NCBI GenBank assembly: GCA_041914785.1
Contig: JAYSCT010000010.1
Coordinates: forward strand, 1 to 55,085
Direction: 5' to 3'
Length of the DNA: 55,085 nt
Origin: Pelomonas sp041914785
GTDB taxonomy: Bacteria; Pseudomonadota; Gammaproteobacteria; Burkholderiales; Burkholderiaceae_C
Of this stretch, positions 42,405 through 50,467 are shown piece by piece. The translations under genes were made by a program, and so were the position numbers. Position 1 is the first letter of the stretch. Each line of letters opens with the position of its first letter. Under the pieces are notes generated by a model that searched no databases, was not told the origin of the DNA, and was given only the letters and a program-made list of their open reading frames with translations.

Positions 42405-43223
42405 TCAGGTCCAGTTCGCAGGATCGAGTCGGTAATAGCCGCTGAGCTCCGCATACAGCGCCGGGTGCATCGCGGCCAGCTCGACGGGCCGCTCGAAGAA
42501 CAGCTCGCTGATGACGGCGAAGAACTCCGCGGGGTCGGTGGCCGCGTAGGCATCGATCAGCCCCGGCTCGCCGCTGGCCAGCCGCCAGCGCAGCGCATCG
42601 AACTCGTTCTGCATCACCGTCGACCAGCGCCGGTAGGCCTCGGCCGTCGGCAGCGCCGGCGCACCGTTGGCGCGGCCGCCCGCCTGGTCCAGCTGGTGCG
42701 CGAACTCGTGGATGACGACGTTGTGGCCGTCGCCCGGCGTCGCCGCGCCGCGCTTGACCTCGTCCCAGGCCAGCAACACCTGGCCCTGGCTCCAGCTCTC
42801 GCCGGCCAGCACGCGGCGCTGGTCGGACTGCACGCCGCCCTCCGTCACCGGCCGGTCGACGACGAAGGCGCCGGGGTAGACCAGCACCTGGCGCAGCTCC
42901 GGGTAGACGCCGCGCGCCGCGCCCAGCAGCGGCAGGCAGGCCAGCGCGGCGATGGTCACGCGCACCTCGTCCGTCACGCGCAGGCCGCGGCAGCCCAGGA
43001 TGGGCTTCTCGGCCAGGAACACCTGCATCAGCCCCTTGAGCCTGAGCTGCTGCCGCGCCGGCAGCCGCGCCACCAGCGGCACATGGCGGCGCAGCAGACG
43101 CCGCCATGCGGCCGGGAAGGGGCGGGCGGCCAGCCGCTCGCGCCGGCGCCGCACCCACAGCGGCCACAGCGCGATGCCCGTGGCGGCAAGCAGGACGACG
43201 ACGAAGCAGATCAGCAGCGGCAT
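42405..43223 (-). CDS. MtfA-like zinc peptidase (M90 family)
   Basis: 272 residues from ATG 43223 (TTG at 43232 is an in-frame alternative). An N-terminal hydrophobic segment (LLICFVVVLLAATGIALW) suggests membrane anchoring. The zinc motif is VVIHEFAHQLDQ, with the further glutamate in AEFFAVISELFFE. E. coli MtfA binds the repressor Mlc and so affects glucose PTS expression; this homologue has the anchor that E. coli MtfA lacks, so a different partner is possible. Convergent with cheZ and divergent from the MFS gene. Confidence 0.9.
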   Translation of the reverse strand: MPLLICFVVVLLAATGIALWPLWVRRRRERLAARPFPAAWRRLLRRHVPLVARLPARQQLRLKGLMQVFLAEKPILGCRGLRVTDEVRVTIAALACLPLLGAARGVYPELRQVLVYPGAFVVDRPVTEGGVQSDQRRVLAGESWSQGQVLLAWDEVKRGAATPGDGHNVVIHEFAHQLDQAGGRANGAPALPTAEAYRRWSTVMQNEFDALRWRLASGEPGLIDAYAATDPAEFFAVISELFFERPVELAAMHPALYAELSGYYRLDPANWT

Positions 43224-43302
43224 CGCTGGCAATTGGGCCCGCCCGCGCCGTTTGCAAGCCCCCGCGGGCGCGGCCCGCGCCGTCGTCGCTTACGCTGCGC
43301 GC

Positions 43303-44475
43303 ATGCCCGACGCCGCCCAGCCCTCCCGCCTGCAGGCCTGGCAGGTGCTGCTGGGCGGCGTCTGCGCGCTGGTGCTGACCATTGGCCTGGCGCGCTTCGC
43401 GTTCACGCCGCTGCTGCCGCAGATGCACGCGCAGGCCGGCCTGGGCGTGGCCGACGGCGGGCTGCTGGCGGCCATCAACTACGCCGGCTACATGAGCGGC
43501 GCGCTGCTGGCGGCGTGGATAGAAGACCCGGTCTGGCGCCGACGCCTGTACACCTGGGCGCTGCCGCTGGCGCTGGTCATCACGGCGCTGATGGGCTGGA
43601 GCACGCAGTTCTCGGCCTGGGCCGTGTCGCGCTACGTCGGCGGGCTGTGCGGCGCGGCCGGCATGCTGCTGGGCTCGGGCCTGGTGCAGGGCTGGTTGAT
43701 CCGCGCCGGGCGCCGGCCCGAGCTGGGCCTGTACTTCATCGGCCTGGGGCTGGGCATCGTCGTGTCGGCCGTCGGCGCCATGGGCATGGGCGGGCTGGGC
43801 TGGGACTGGGCCGCGCAGTGGCAGGGCTTCGCACTGCTGGGCCTGGCCTTCCTGGTGCCGGCGTGGTGGTGGCGTCCGCCCGTGCCGCCGCCGGCGCTCA
43901 AGTCGCAGGCCGGCGTGGCGCCGTCGCGGCGCTGGATGGCGCTGATGGTGGCGGCCTATTTCTGCGCCGGCTGGGGCTTCGTCATCAACGCGACCTTCAC
44001 GGTGGCCATCGTCGAGAAGCAGCCGCTGCTGGCCGGCCAGGGGCCGTGGGCCTGGCTGCTGGTGGGGCTGGCGGCCACGCCGGCGGTGTTCATGTGGGAC
44101 CGCATCGCGCGGCGCACCGGCGACGTCGGCGCGCTGCTGCTCGCGTTCGGCGTGCAGATCGCCGGCGTGCTGCTGCCGGCGCTGTCGCACAGCCTGGCCG
44201 CGGCGCTGCTGGGCGCGCTGCTGTACGGCGCCACCTTCATCGGCATCGTCAGCCTGACGCTGGCGCTGGTGGGGCGGCGCTCGCCGGCCAACCCGGGCAA
44301 GGCGATGGCGCGGCTGACGCTGAGCTACGGCGTGGCGCAGGTCAGCGCACCGGCGCTGACCGGGCGCATGGTGGAGGCCAGCGGCAGCTTTGACGCCGCC
44401 CTGTGGCTGACCGCCGCGGTGCTGGCCCTCGGCATGCTGGCGCTGGCCGGCGTGCGGCGCGAGGACCGCCGCTGA
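43303..44475 (+). CDS. YbfB/YjiJ-family MFS transporter
   Basis: 390 residues with about 12 membrane segments. The start LQAWQVLLGGVCALVLTIGLARFAFTPLLPQM contains the RFAFTPLLP signature of this family, and INYAGYMSGALLAA is the second-helix motif. No substrate is established for the family. ATG at 43303 has only a weak ribosome-binding site. Its stop abuts the convergent lipoprotein stop in the palindrome TGATCA. Confidence 0.88.
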   Translation: MPDAAQPSRLQAWQVLLGGVCALVLTIGLARFAFTPLLPQMHAQAGLGVADGGLLAAINYAGYMSGALLAAWIEDPVWRRRLYTWALPLALVITALMGWSTQFSAWAVSRYVGGLCGAAGMLLGSGLVQGWLIRAGRRPELGLYFIGLGLGIVVSAVGAMGMGGLGWDWAAQWQGFALLGLAFLVPAWWWRPPVPPPALKSQAGVAPSRRWMALMVAAYFCAGWGFVINATFTVAIVEKQPLLAGQGPWAWLLVGLAATPAVFMWDRIARRTGDVGALLLAFGVQIAGVLLPALSHSLAAALLGALLYGATFIGIVSLTLALVGRRSPANPGKAMARLTLSYGVAQVSAPALTGRMVEASGSFDAALWLTAAVLALGMLALAGVRREDRR

Positions 44476-44715
44476 TCAGGAGCCGCGGCCGGGCGGCAGG
44501 GTGGAACTCGGGCGGATGGTCTCGCCGATGGACTCGGCCTGGCGCCGGTCGGTCTCGCGCTGGGCCGCGCTGCGGCATCGCGTCGTCGGCAGGTTGCTGC
44601 CGGTGCGCGTCTCGCGCTCGCAGGAGACCTGGTCCGCCGCGACGGCGTCGTTGGTTTGCGGGGCGGCGACGCAGCCGGCCAATCCGATCACGAGCAGGGG
44701 CAGCAGCAGTTTCAT
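44476..44715 (-). CDS. Small lipoprotein with CRSAAQRE motif (paralogue 1)
   Basis: 79 residues. Signal peptide and lipobox MKLLLPLLVIGLAGC, then a mature part with CERETRTGSNLPTTRCRSAAQRETDRRQAE and a Pro-rich end. It shares the C-E-R-(E/D)-X2-T-G-(S/T) and RCRSAAQRE(T/K)DRR pattern with the next gene, so the two are tandem paralogues. The two conserved cysteines outside the lipobox could form a disulphide. The start at 44715 was chosen because the signal peptide begins there; a longer frame to 44994 has no such feature. Function unknown. Confidence 0.75.
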   Translation of the reverse strand: MKLLLPLLVIGLAGCVAAPQTNDAVAADQVSCERETRTGSNLPTTRCRSAAQRETDRRQAESIGETIRPSSTLPPGRGS

Positions 44716-44761
44716 GGCGACGGGGGGCAGGTCCGTGGTGGCACGCAGCATAACGCGACGG

Positions 44762-45013
44762 TCAGGTGCTGCCGGGACGGGTGACAGCCTGGCCGCGGCG
44801 GGCCACATCCTCGAGGTCCTCGGCGGCGCGGCGGTCCTTTTCGCGCTGCGCGGCCGAGCGGCAGCGCATCGCCGTGAAGCGCGTGCCGGTGATCTCGTCG
44901 CGTTCGCAGACGGTGCCGTCCGCCGACGTGGTGGCGTCGGCCTGTGGCCTGGCGGGAGGGTTGGCGCAGCCCAGCAGCGCGGCGGGCAACACAAGCAGCA
45001 GCAGTGATTTCAT
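44762..45013 (-). CDS. Small lipoprotein with CRSAAQRE motif (paralogue 2)
   Basis: 83 residues: lipoprotein signal MKSLLLLVLPAALLGC, then CERDEITGTRFTAMRCRSAAQREKDRRAAE. It is 46 bases upstream of paralogue 1 on the same strand and clearly a duplicate with diverged linker and tail. The start at 45013 follows the signal peptide; the in-frame extension to 45247 lacks secretion features and overlaps the opposite-strand small lipoprotein gene. Function unknown. Confidence 0.75.
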   Translation of the reverse strand: MKSLLLLVLPAALLGCANPPARPQADATTSADGTVCERDEITGTRFTAMRCRSAAQREKDRRAAEDLEDVARRGQAVTRPGST

Positions 45014-45148
45014 GTCTGTCCCTGGAAGCGGAGCGTGCAGCATATCGGCCCGGCCGACTCGGCGTAACCGTGTGTGACGCCGGTCATCCGGCCGCGGCCG
45101 GCGGCGGTTAGCTGCTGACGGCCGCGCGTTGCGGCCCGGAGCTGACCC

Positions 45149-45307
45149 ATGAAACGACTGGCCCTGGCCTTCGCCCTGATCTCGTCTGCCGTGCTGCTGT
45201 CCGGCTGCATCATCGTGCCGCACCGCCACGGCGGGTATCACCATCACTACGACGACCGCGACTACGGCCGCGGCCCGGTCTACGTGGTGCCCGGCCCGCG
45301 GCGCTGA
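45149..45307 (+). CDS. Very small His-rich lipoprotein
   Basis: A 52-residue lipoprotein: MKRLALAFALISSAVLLSGC (lipobox LSGC) followed by IIVPHRHGGYHHHYDDRDYG and a Gly/Pro end. GGAG at 45137-45140 precedes the ATG at eight bases. The mature 33 residues hold five histidines and several tyrosine and acidic residues; metal binding is possible but not shown. The stop abuts the convergent acyltransferase stop in TGATCA. Confidence 0.7.
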   Translation: MKRLALAFALISSAVLLSGCIIVPHRHGGYHHHYDDRDYGRGPVYVVPGPRR

Positions 45308-46720
45308 TCAGGCGCGCCCGGTGCCGCTGGCAATGCCTACGGCCGCTTCCAGCGCGGCGACTTCCTCGTCGATGTAGGCCGCGAGCCGGCCCAGGTTGGG
45401 CAGCGCGTCGGTGGCGATCAGCCCGAAGTACAGCGTGCCGGCGTAGCTGAACAGCGTGATGTTCAGCAGGTGCGTGGCCGGCAGCGTGGAGACCGGGTGC
45501 ATCTCGGTCAGCTCGGCGCCCTTCAGGTAGAGCTTCTCGGCCGGGCCGGGCACGTTGGACACCAGCGTGTTGCCCAGCGGCGTGACGACATCGGCCAGCT
45601 TCAGCATGCCGGCGATCTGGCCCAGCAGGCCGGTGAGGATGGTGTAGGTCTCCACCGCCTCGGGTGCCACCGAGTCGATCATGGCGCGTACGTTGCGCAG
45701 CGAGTAGCCGACGTTGCGCAGCCGCACGTAGGCGTCGTCGGTGGGGGGCGACAGGTCGACGAGGATGATGCCGATCTTGTTGCCGCCGCCCTTCTCGCCT
45801 TCGCGCCTCAGGTTCACCGGCATCTGGATGGTGATGGGCCGGTCCAGCGTGACGCCCTCGTCGGCCAGGTAGCGGTGCATCGCGCCGTCCAGGCAGGTCA
45901 GCGCGACGTGGTTCAGCGTGGCGCGCGCGACCTGGCGGATGGCGTCGATGCGGGCCATGGGCACGGCGGCGGTGGCGAACTGCCGGCCCGGCGTCGCGTT
46001 GCCGGTGAACGGCGTGTTGCCGCTGGCCATGAACGGCAGCGCGATGGCGTTCTTCGTCAGCTTCACGGCCTCCAGCGCCAGCATGGCGGTGAGCCGGCCG
46101 ATGCCGATGGCGCGCTTGCTGTTGGCCGTGAGCTGCTTCCACACGGTGCCGGCGACGGCCTGGTCCAGCCGCTTCTTGCCCTTGAGGCCGCCGCCGCGGC
46201 GCGAGTGGTCCAGCGTCCAGACCGGCGTGAGGCGGAGGTCGTCGGGCGTGGTGCGCAGCGAGGCCACGCCCCAGCGCGTCATCGTGATGCCGTCGGCCAC
46301 CGCGTGGTGCATCTTGTAGTAGACGGCGAACTGGCGGTCCCACAGCCCGGCGATGACGTGCACCTCCCACAGCGGCCGGCTGCGGTCCAGCACCGGCTCG
46401 TGCAGGCGCGACGCCAGCGCGTACAGCGCCTCGCGGTCGTTGGCGCCGCGCTTGAGCTGGTGGAAGAACACGTGCTGTGTCAGGTCCACCGACTCGGCTG
46501 TGGCCCAGCTGGGCATCAGCCCGGCGGACAGGAAGTGGATGACCTGGTCGAACGGCGGCTGCACGTCGGTGTGGCCGAGGAAGTCCTCGTACAGCTGCTT
46601 CGCGAAGCCAGCCTTGGCGCCCTGGGGGATGCGGTGGATGTGCAGCCCCGCCACATGCTTGGGGCTGGCCTCGCTCTCGGCGATGAAGAAGGCGAGGTCG
46701 AGCAGCGAGAGGCGGGTCAT
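45308..46720 (-). CDS. Wax ester synthase / diacylglycerol acyltransferase (WS/DGAT) family
   Basis: 470 residues from ATG 46720; ATG 46732 would add four residues. The N-terminus LSLLDLAFFIAESEASPKHVAGL matches the family start. The catalytic motif HHAVADG (HHxxxDG) is in FAVYYKMHHAVADGITM. The C-terminal part holds SNVPGPAEKLYLKGAELTEM and FSYAGTLYFGLIATD, also family features. Such enzymes use acyl-CoA to acylate long-chain alcohols or diacylglycerol for storage lipids. No fatty-alcohol or other lipid gene is adjacent. Confidence 0.92.
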   Translation of the reverse strand: MTRLSLLDLAFFIAESEASPKHVAGLHIHRIPQGAKAGFAKQLYEDFLGHTDVQPPFDQVIHFLSAGLMPSWATAESVDLTQHVFFHQLKRGANDREALYALASRLHEPVLDRSRPLWEVHVIAGLWDRQFAVYYKMHHAVADGITMTRWGVASLRTTPDDLRLTPVWTLDHSRRGGGLKGKKRLDQAVAGTVWKQLTANSKRAIGIGRLTAMLALEAVKLTKNAIALPFMASGNTPFTGNATPGRQFATAAVPMARIDAIRQVARATLNHVALTCLDGAMHRYLADEGVTLDRPITIQMPVNLRREGEKGGGNKIGIILVDLSPPTDDAYVRLRNVGYSLRNVRAMIDSVAPEAVETYTILTGLLGQIAGMLKLADVVTPLGNTLVSNVPGPAEKLYLKGAELTEMHPVSTLPATHLLNITLFSYAGTLYFGLIATDALPNLGRLAAYIDEEVAALEAAVGIASGTGRA

Positions 46721-46765
46721 GGCGCCCAGCATAGGCAGGCGCCGGAGGCGGTCAAGGCCGGGAAA

Positions 46766-47719
46766 TCACGCCTCGCCGCCGGACGCCTGGCGCCGGCCGC
46801 TGCGCTTGGCCTTCTCCGCGGCCTTTTCGGCCTCGCGCTCGGCGGCCTTGCGTTCCTCGGCTTCGGCGGCCGCGCGGCGCCAGGCGGCCATCTCGTCGGG
46901 CGTCTCCAGCGTGATGCGGCCCAGCTGCCCGCCGCGGAAGTCCATCAGCAGCGCCTCGGCGGCCTTGTGCAGCTGCACCGCACCGCCGCGGATCTTGGCG
47001 CCGCGCTTCACGCCGATGGCCTCCAGCACCACGTCGTCCTCGCCCAGCTCCGCCAGGCCGAAGCGCTGCTGCAGCCGGTCGGCGTAGCGGCGCTTGAGCG
47101 TGGCGATGAGCTCCAGCGCCACCTCGGCCTCGTCGAACGCGTTGCGGCCGATGGCGCCGCTGGCGGCCAAGTGGTAGCCGCTCTGCTCGATGGAGATCTT
47201 GGGCCACAGCATGCCGGGCGTGTCGAACAGGTAGAAGCCGTTCTCCAGCACGATCTTCTGCTCGACCTTGGTGATGCCGGGCTCGTCGCCCGTCTTGGCG
47301 GCCTTCTTGCCCACGAGCGTGTTGATCAGCGTGCTCTTGCCGACGTTGGGGATGCCGCAGATCAGCACGCGCATCGGCTTGTGCATGTCGCCGCGCCCGG
47401 GCGCCAGCTCGCGGCAGGCCTTGATGAGGGCGCGCGCCGGCGCCTTCTCCCCCGCATCCAGTGGGATTGCGCGGGTGTGGGGTTGTGCGTTGTAGTACGC
47501 CAGCCAGGCTTCGGTCTGGGCCGGGTCGGCGAGATCCTGCTTGTTCAGCACTTTCAGCGACGGCCGGCCGGTCGTCAGCGAGGCCAGCAGCGGGTTGCTG
47601 CTGGAGCCCGGCAGGCGTGCGTCCAGCAGCTCGATGACCACGTCCAGCCCCGCCTTCACGCGATCCTTGATCGCCTGACGGGTGGAGTTCATGTGGCCGG
47701 GGAACCAGTGGATGGGCAT
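46766..47719 (-). CDS. ylqF: Ribosome biogenesis GTPase YlqF/RbgA-like
   Basis: 317 residues beginning MPIHWFPGHMNSTRQAI. The GTPase motifs are permuted, as in this family: G4 NKQD near 60, then G1 GIPNVGKSTLINTL near 123, then G3 DTPGM. The C-terminal region (about 185-300) includes DFRGGQLGRITLE and ends in a Lys/Glu/Ala-rich tail (coiled coil-like). RbgA helps mature the 50S subunit in Bacillus. The neighbouring acyltransferase is on the same strand but 45 bases away and functionally unrelated. Confidence 0.95.
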   Translation of the reverse strand: MPIHWFPGHMNSTRQAIKDRVKAGLDVVIELLDARLPGSSSNPLLASLTTGRPSLKVLNKQDLADPAQTEAWLAYYNAQPHTRAIPLDAGEKAPARALIKACRELAPGRGDMHKPMRVLICGIPNVGKSTLINTLVGKKAAKTGDEPGITKVEQKIVLENGFYLFDTPGMLWPKISIEQSGYHLAASGAIGRNAFDEAEVALELIATLKRRYADRLQQRFGLAELGEDDVVLEAIGVKRGAKIRGGAVQLHKAAEALLMDFRGGQLGRITLETPDEMAAWRRAAAEAEERKAAEREAEKAAEKAKRSGRRQASGGEA

Positions 47720-47818
47720 GCGAGGTCGTCAGGGTCGGGGAGGCGGGATTGTCGGGGTTTACATCCGGTTGCGGCGCCTGGCGCCGGCCGCCCCAACATT
47801 CAGGCTTGAGAGGGCAGT

Positions 47819-48214
47819 ATGAGATTCGATGGTGTGCTGAGCGCCTGGAACCACGCGGCGGGCTACGGCAGCATCCGCCCGGCGGGCGGTGGCGATGAGT
47901 TGTTCGTGGCCCTGGCCGCGTTTCCCACCGACGGGCTGGGGCCGCAGTTGGACGAGCCGCTGAGCTTCGAAGTTGTGACGGGACGTGACGGCCGCAAGCA
48001 GGCGGTCAACCTCAAGCGCCTGCCGTCGGGCTACCGCGGCGCCGCGCTGCGCGAGGCCACCGGCGTGGGCCATGCCCGCGTGCAGCGCGCCCAAAGAAAA
48101 CGGCGCCTGAGCCTGGCGGCCGGCGCCGTTGTCACGGTGATGCTGGTCATGGGCGGCGTGCACTGGTGGCCGCACGGCTCGCCGGCGGACGTGCATCCCG
48201 CGATGCGGAGGTAG
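47819..48214 (+). CDS. Degenerate cold-shock-domain protein with a C-terminal membrane segment
   Basis: 131 residues. The N-terminal 65 residues look like a cold-shock domain: GVLSAWNHAAGYGSIRPAGG in the RNP1 position, DELFVALAAFP for RNP2, and LSFEVVTGRDGRKQAVNLKRL. The aromatic RNP residues are partly replaced (GYGSI rather than GFGFI). Residues about 98-118 (RLSLAAGAVVTVMLVMGGVHWW) form one membrane segment. A membrane-tethered nucleic-acid-binding protein is inferred. Confidence 0.75.
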   Translation: MRFDGVLSAWNHAAGYGSIRPAGGGDELFVALAAFPTDGLGPQLDEPLSFEVVTGRDGRKQAVNLKRLPSGYRGAALREATGVGHARVQRAQRKRRLSLAAGAVVTVMLVMGGVHWWPHGSPADVHPAMRR

Positions 48215-48223
48215 ATCCGCTTC

Positions 48224-48361
48224 TTCGGGCCGAGCGCCGGGCCGCTCCCAAGCCGGCCCGTCTGGCGATGTGCGAGCGGCTCAATGCCGCGAGCATCGCC
48301 GTCCCCTCGGGGGACCGATCAGGCCTGCGCGCGTCCAGCGCCGCAGGGCTGGGCGAGGGGC
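48224..48361 (-). repeat. Dispersed 3'-end repeat, copy C
   Basis: The most regular copy. On the plus strand it has the core TTCGGGCCGAGCGCCGGGCC, then CTCCCAAGCCGGCCCG, the stem GGCGATG/CATCGCC, the hairpin GTCCCCTCGGGGGAC, and the tail GGGCTGGGCGAGGGGC. It fills the gap between the convergent cold-shock-domain and TonB-like genes. Confidence 0.88.
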
Positions 48362-48363
48362 CA

Positions 48364-48684
48364 TCAATCCTCGTTTTTGAAGACGAGCTTGACTTCGTGG
48401 GTGGTCTTCTCGCCCGGCTCGAACTTCCACTCCATCAGCGCCGCCTTCACGGCGCGGTCGAACACGCGCTTGGGTTCGGCTTCGACGATTTCCACGTCGC
48501 TGACCTTGCCGTCGGCTTCGATGATGAGCTTGGCCTTGACCGAGCCGGCGGAGATGCCCTTCTTGGCGGCCTCGGAGGGGAACTCCGGCGGCACCTTCTT
48601 GACGACCTTGGGCGCGGCGTGAGCCGCCGCCACGGCGAACATCAGGCTGGCGGCCAACACGGTGGCGGAACGCAGAATTGACAT
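48364..48684 (-). CDS. Periplasmic stand-alone TonB C-terminal domain protein
   Basis: 106 residues: signal peptide (SATVLAASLMFAVAAAHA) followed directly by a TonB C-terminal domain (KKVPPEFPSEAAKKGISAGSVKAKLIIEADGKVSDVEI, ALMEWKFEPG). The N-terminal membrane anchor and Pro-rich spacer of a full TonB are absent, so it cannot transduce energy alone. Annotated relatives are often called energy transducer TonB. It is 29 bases downstream of the chemoreceptor, on the same strand. Confidence 0.85.
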   Translation of the reverse strand: MSILRSATVLAASLMFAVAAAHAAPKVVKKVPPEFPSEAAKKGISAGSVKAKLIIEADGKVSDVEIVEAEPKRVFDRAVKAALMEWKFEPGEKTTHEVKLVFKNED

Positions 48685-48713
48685 GGCGGACCTCGATGAG
48701 TGATTGACGGGGC

Positions 48714-50261
48714 TCAGGCGGCGCGGAAGAAGCCCACGGCCTCGATGAGGCGGGTGGAGCTGTCGCGCAGCGCATCAGCCGAGCGGCTGAGTTCGCCGAC
48801 CAGGCTGGTGTTCTGCTGCGTGGCCTTGTCCAGCTCGTTCATCGCGCCGTTGACGACGCCCACGCCGGTGGCCTGTTCCTGTGCCGAGTGCGAGATCTCC
48901 TCGATCAGCTGGCCCATGTTGTTGACCTCGTCGACGACGCTGCGGATGGTGACGCCGGCGTTGTTGACCAGCGTCGTGCCGTTCTCGACCTTGACGGTGG
49001 ATTCCTGGATCAGCACCTTGATTTCCTTGGCGGCGCCTGCCGAGCGCTGGGCCAGCGCGCGCACTTCGGCGGCGACGACCGCGAAGCCGCGACCGTGTTC
49101 GCCGGCACGGGCCGCTTCCACGGCGGCGTTCAGCGCCAGGATGTTGGTCTGGAAGGCGATGCCGTCGATGACGCCGATGATGTCGCCGATCTTCTTGGAG
49201 CTGGCGCTGATCTCTTCCATGGTCTCGACGACCTTGGAGACGACCGAGCCGCCGTTGCTGGCCGCCTGGCGGGCCGTGACGGCGATGCCGGCGGCGCGGC
49301 GGGTCAGGTCGCTGGCGCCCTTGAGCGTGGAGGCGATCTCTTCCACCGACGCGGCGGTGTTCTGCAGGCTGGCGGCGGAGCGCGTGGTGCGCTCGGCCAG
49401 GTTGGAGTTGCTGTCGGCGATGGAGCCGGAGTTGGACGCCACCTCGCTGGCCGCAGCCGACACGTCGCGCACGACGCCGGACAGCGCCTGCTGCATGTTC
49501 TGCATGGCCTGCAGCATCTGGCTCAGCTCGTCACGGCCTTCGACGTGGATGTTCTGCGTCAGGTCGCCGGCGGCGATGGCCTCGGCAGCCAGCTGGGCCT
49601 TGCGGGCCGGGCCGACGATGGAGCGGGCGATGACGATGGCACCACCGATGCCGACGACGACGGCGAACACCACCAGGCCGATGGTCAGCATGACCGACCA
49701 GCGGGCCAGCTCGACGCCGTTGGTGGCCAGCAGCTTGCCGTTCTCGAACTGCATGTCCACCAGCTTCTTGATGCCGTCCTGCAGCGCGGCCTGGGCGGGG
49801 CGCAGGTCGGTGATCAGGCTTTCGCGGGCTTCGTCGGGGCTGCCGTCGGCCTGGATCTTCTGGAACTTCTCCAGGGCGGCCAGGAACTTGACCTTCTGCG
49901 CGCGCACGTCCGATACGACGGCCTTCTCGGCGTCGTCGGAAACGCTGTCTTCCAGGCTCTTGAGCTGCTTCTCGGACTCGTCGACCGCGCCGGCGATGGC
50001 GGCCTTCTGCTTCTTGATGGCGCCGGCCGTGTCCAGCAGCAGCAGGTCGCGCACCGCGCGGGCAATGATGTTGACCTGGCTCTCCAGGCCGTTGGCCGAG
50101 CCGATCTTCACGAGGCTGGAGTTCGCCGTGCGGTCCAGGTCATTGGCCAGGCGCTTCGCATTCGATGCGCCATAAGTGCCGATGCCCACCAGCAGCAGGA
50201 TCAGCAGACCAAAGCTCACGAAGAGGCGCTGGTCGATGCGCAGTTGCGTCAGAAAGTTCAT
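48714..50261 (-). CDS. Methyl-accepting chemotaxis protein
   Basis: 515 residues of the Tar/Tsr size class. TM1 LRIDQRLFVSFGLLILLLVGIG, a helical periplasmic domain (about 35-185) without recognisable ligand motif, TM2 WSVMLTIGLVVFAVVVGIGGAIVI, then HAMP and the signalling domain with IGDIIGVIDGIAFQTNILAL at the tip. Unlike the 5985-7748 receptor, it ends VGFFRAA with no WETF tether. AAGGA precedes the ATG at 50261. The 206-base region upstream contains no clear promoter but has two hairpins near 50421-50466. Confidence 0.95.
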   Translation of the reverse strand: MNFLTQLRIDQRLFVSFGLLILLLVGIGTYGASNAKRLANDLDRTANSSLVKIGSANGLESQVNIIARAVRDLLLLDTAGAIKKQKAAIAGAVDESEKQLKSLEDSVSDDAEKAVVSDVRAQKVKFLAALEKFQKIQADGSPDEARESLITDLRPAQAALQDGIKKLVDMQFENGKLLATNGVELARWSVMLTIGLVVFAVVVGIGGAIVIARSIVGPARKAQLAAEAIAAGDLTQNIHVEGRDELSQMLQAMQNMQQALSGVVRDVSAAASEVASNSGSIADSNSNLAERTTRSAASLQNTAASVEEIASTLKGASDLTRRAAGIAVTARQAASNGGSVVSKVVETMEEISASSKKIGDIIGVIDGIAFQTNILALNAAVEAARAGEHGRGFAVVAAEVRALAQRSAGAAKEIKVLIQESTVKVENGTTLVNNAGVTIRSVVDEVNNMGQLIEEISHSAQEQATGVGVVNGAMNELDKATQQNTSLVGELSRSADALRDSSTRLIEAVGFFRAA

Positions 50262-50420
50262 TCGTTCTGTTCCTTCGAGATCTCGGTATGGCGGCCGTCG
50301 GCGCGCGTGCTTGCCGGAACGGACTGTAGGCCCGCGCGTCCGCTTTGGACGGCCCCAACGACGGGCCGGCGCGCAGTGTGTCGCGACCTGTGACGATTTG
50401 CTTCCAGGCTGCTGCCGGCG

Positions 50421-50466
50421 GCCGTGAAGTCGTTCACGACGGCCCTCGCGCCCAGGGGTCGCGAGG
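50421..50466 (-). terminator. Hairpins downstream of the cytochrome c pair
   Basis: CCTCGCG/CGCGAGG (50444-50466, nine-base loop) and GCCGTGAA/TTCACGaCGGC (about 50421-50443) lie directly after the triheme cytochrome stop at 50468. They are likely the 3' end structure of that operon; no U-tract is visible. Confidence 0.45.
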
Positions 50467-50467
50467 C

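Noticed and set aside
44473..45310. Back-to-back convergent stop codons sharing the palindrome TGATCA at 44473 and 45305
   Set aside because: Two cases are easily explained by chance, since TGA followed directly by its reverse complement is the tightest possible convergent packing.
46766..47719. Permuted GTPase motifs as a novelty
   Set aside because: The G4-G1-G3 order is the normal, well-described feature of the YlqF/RbgA family.
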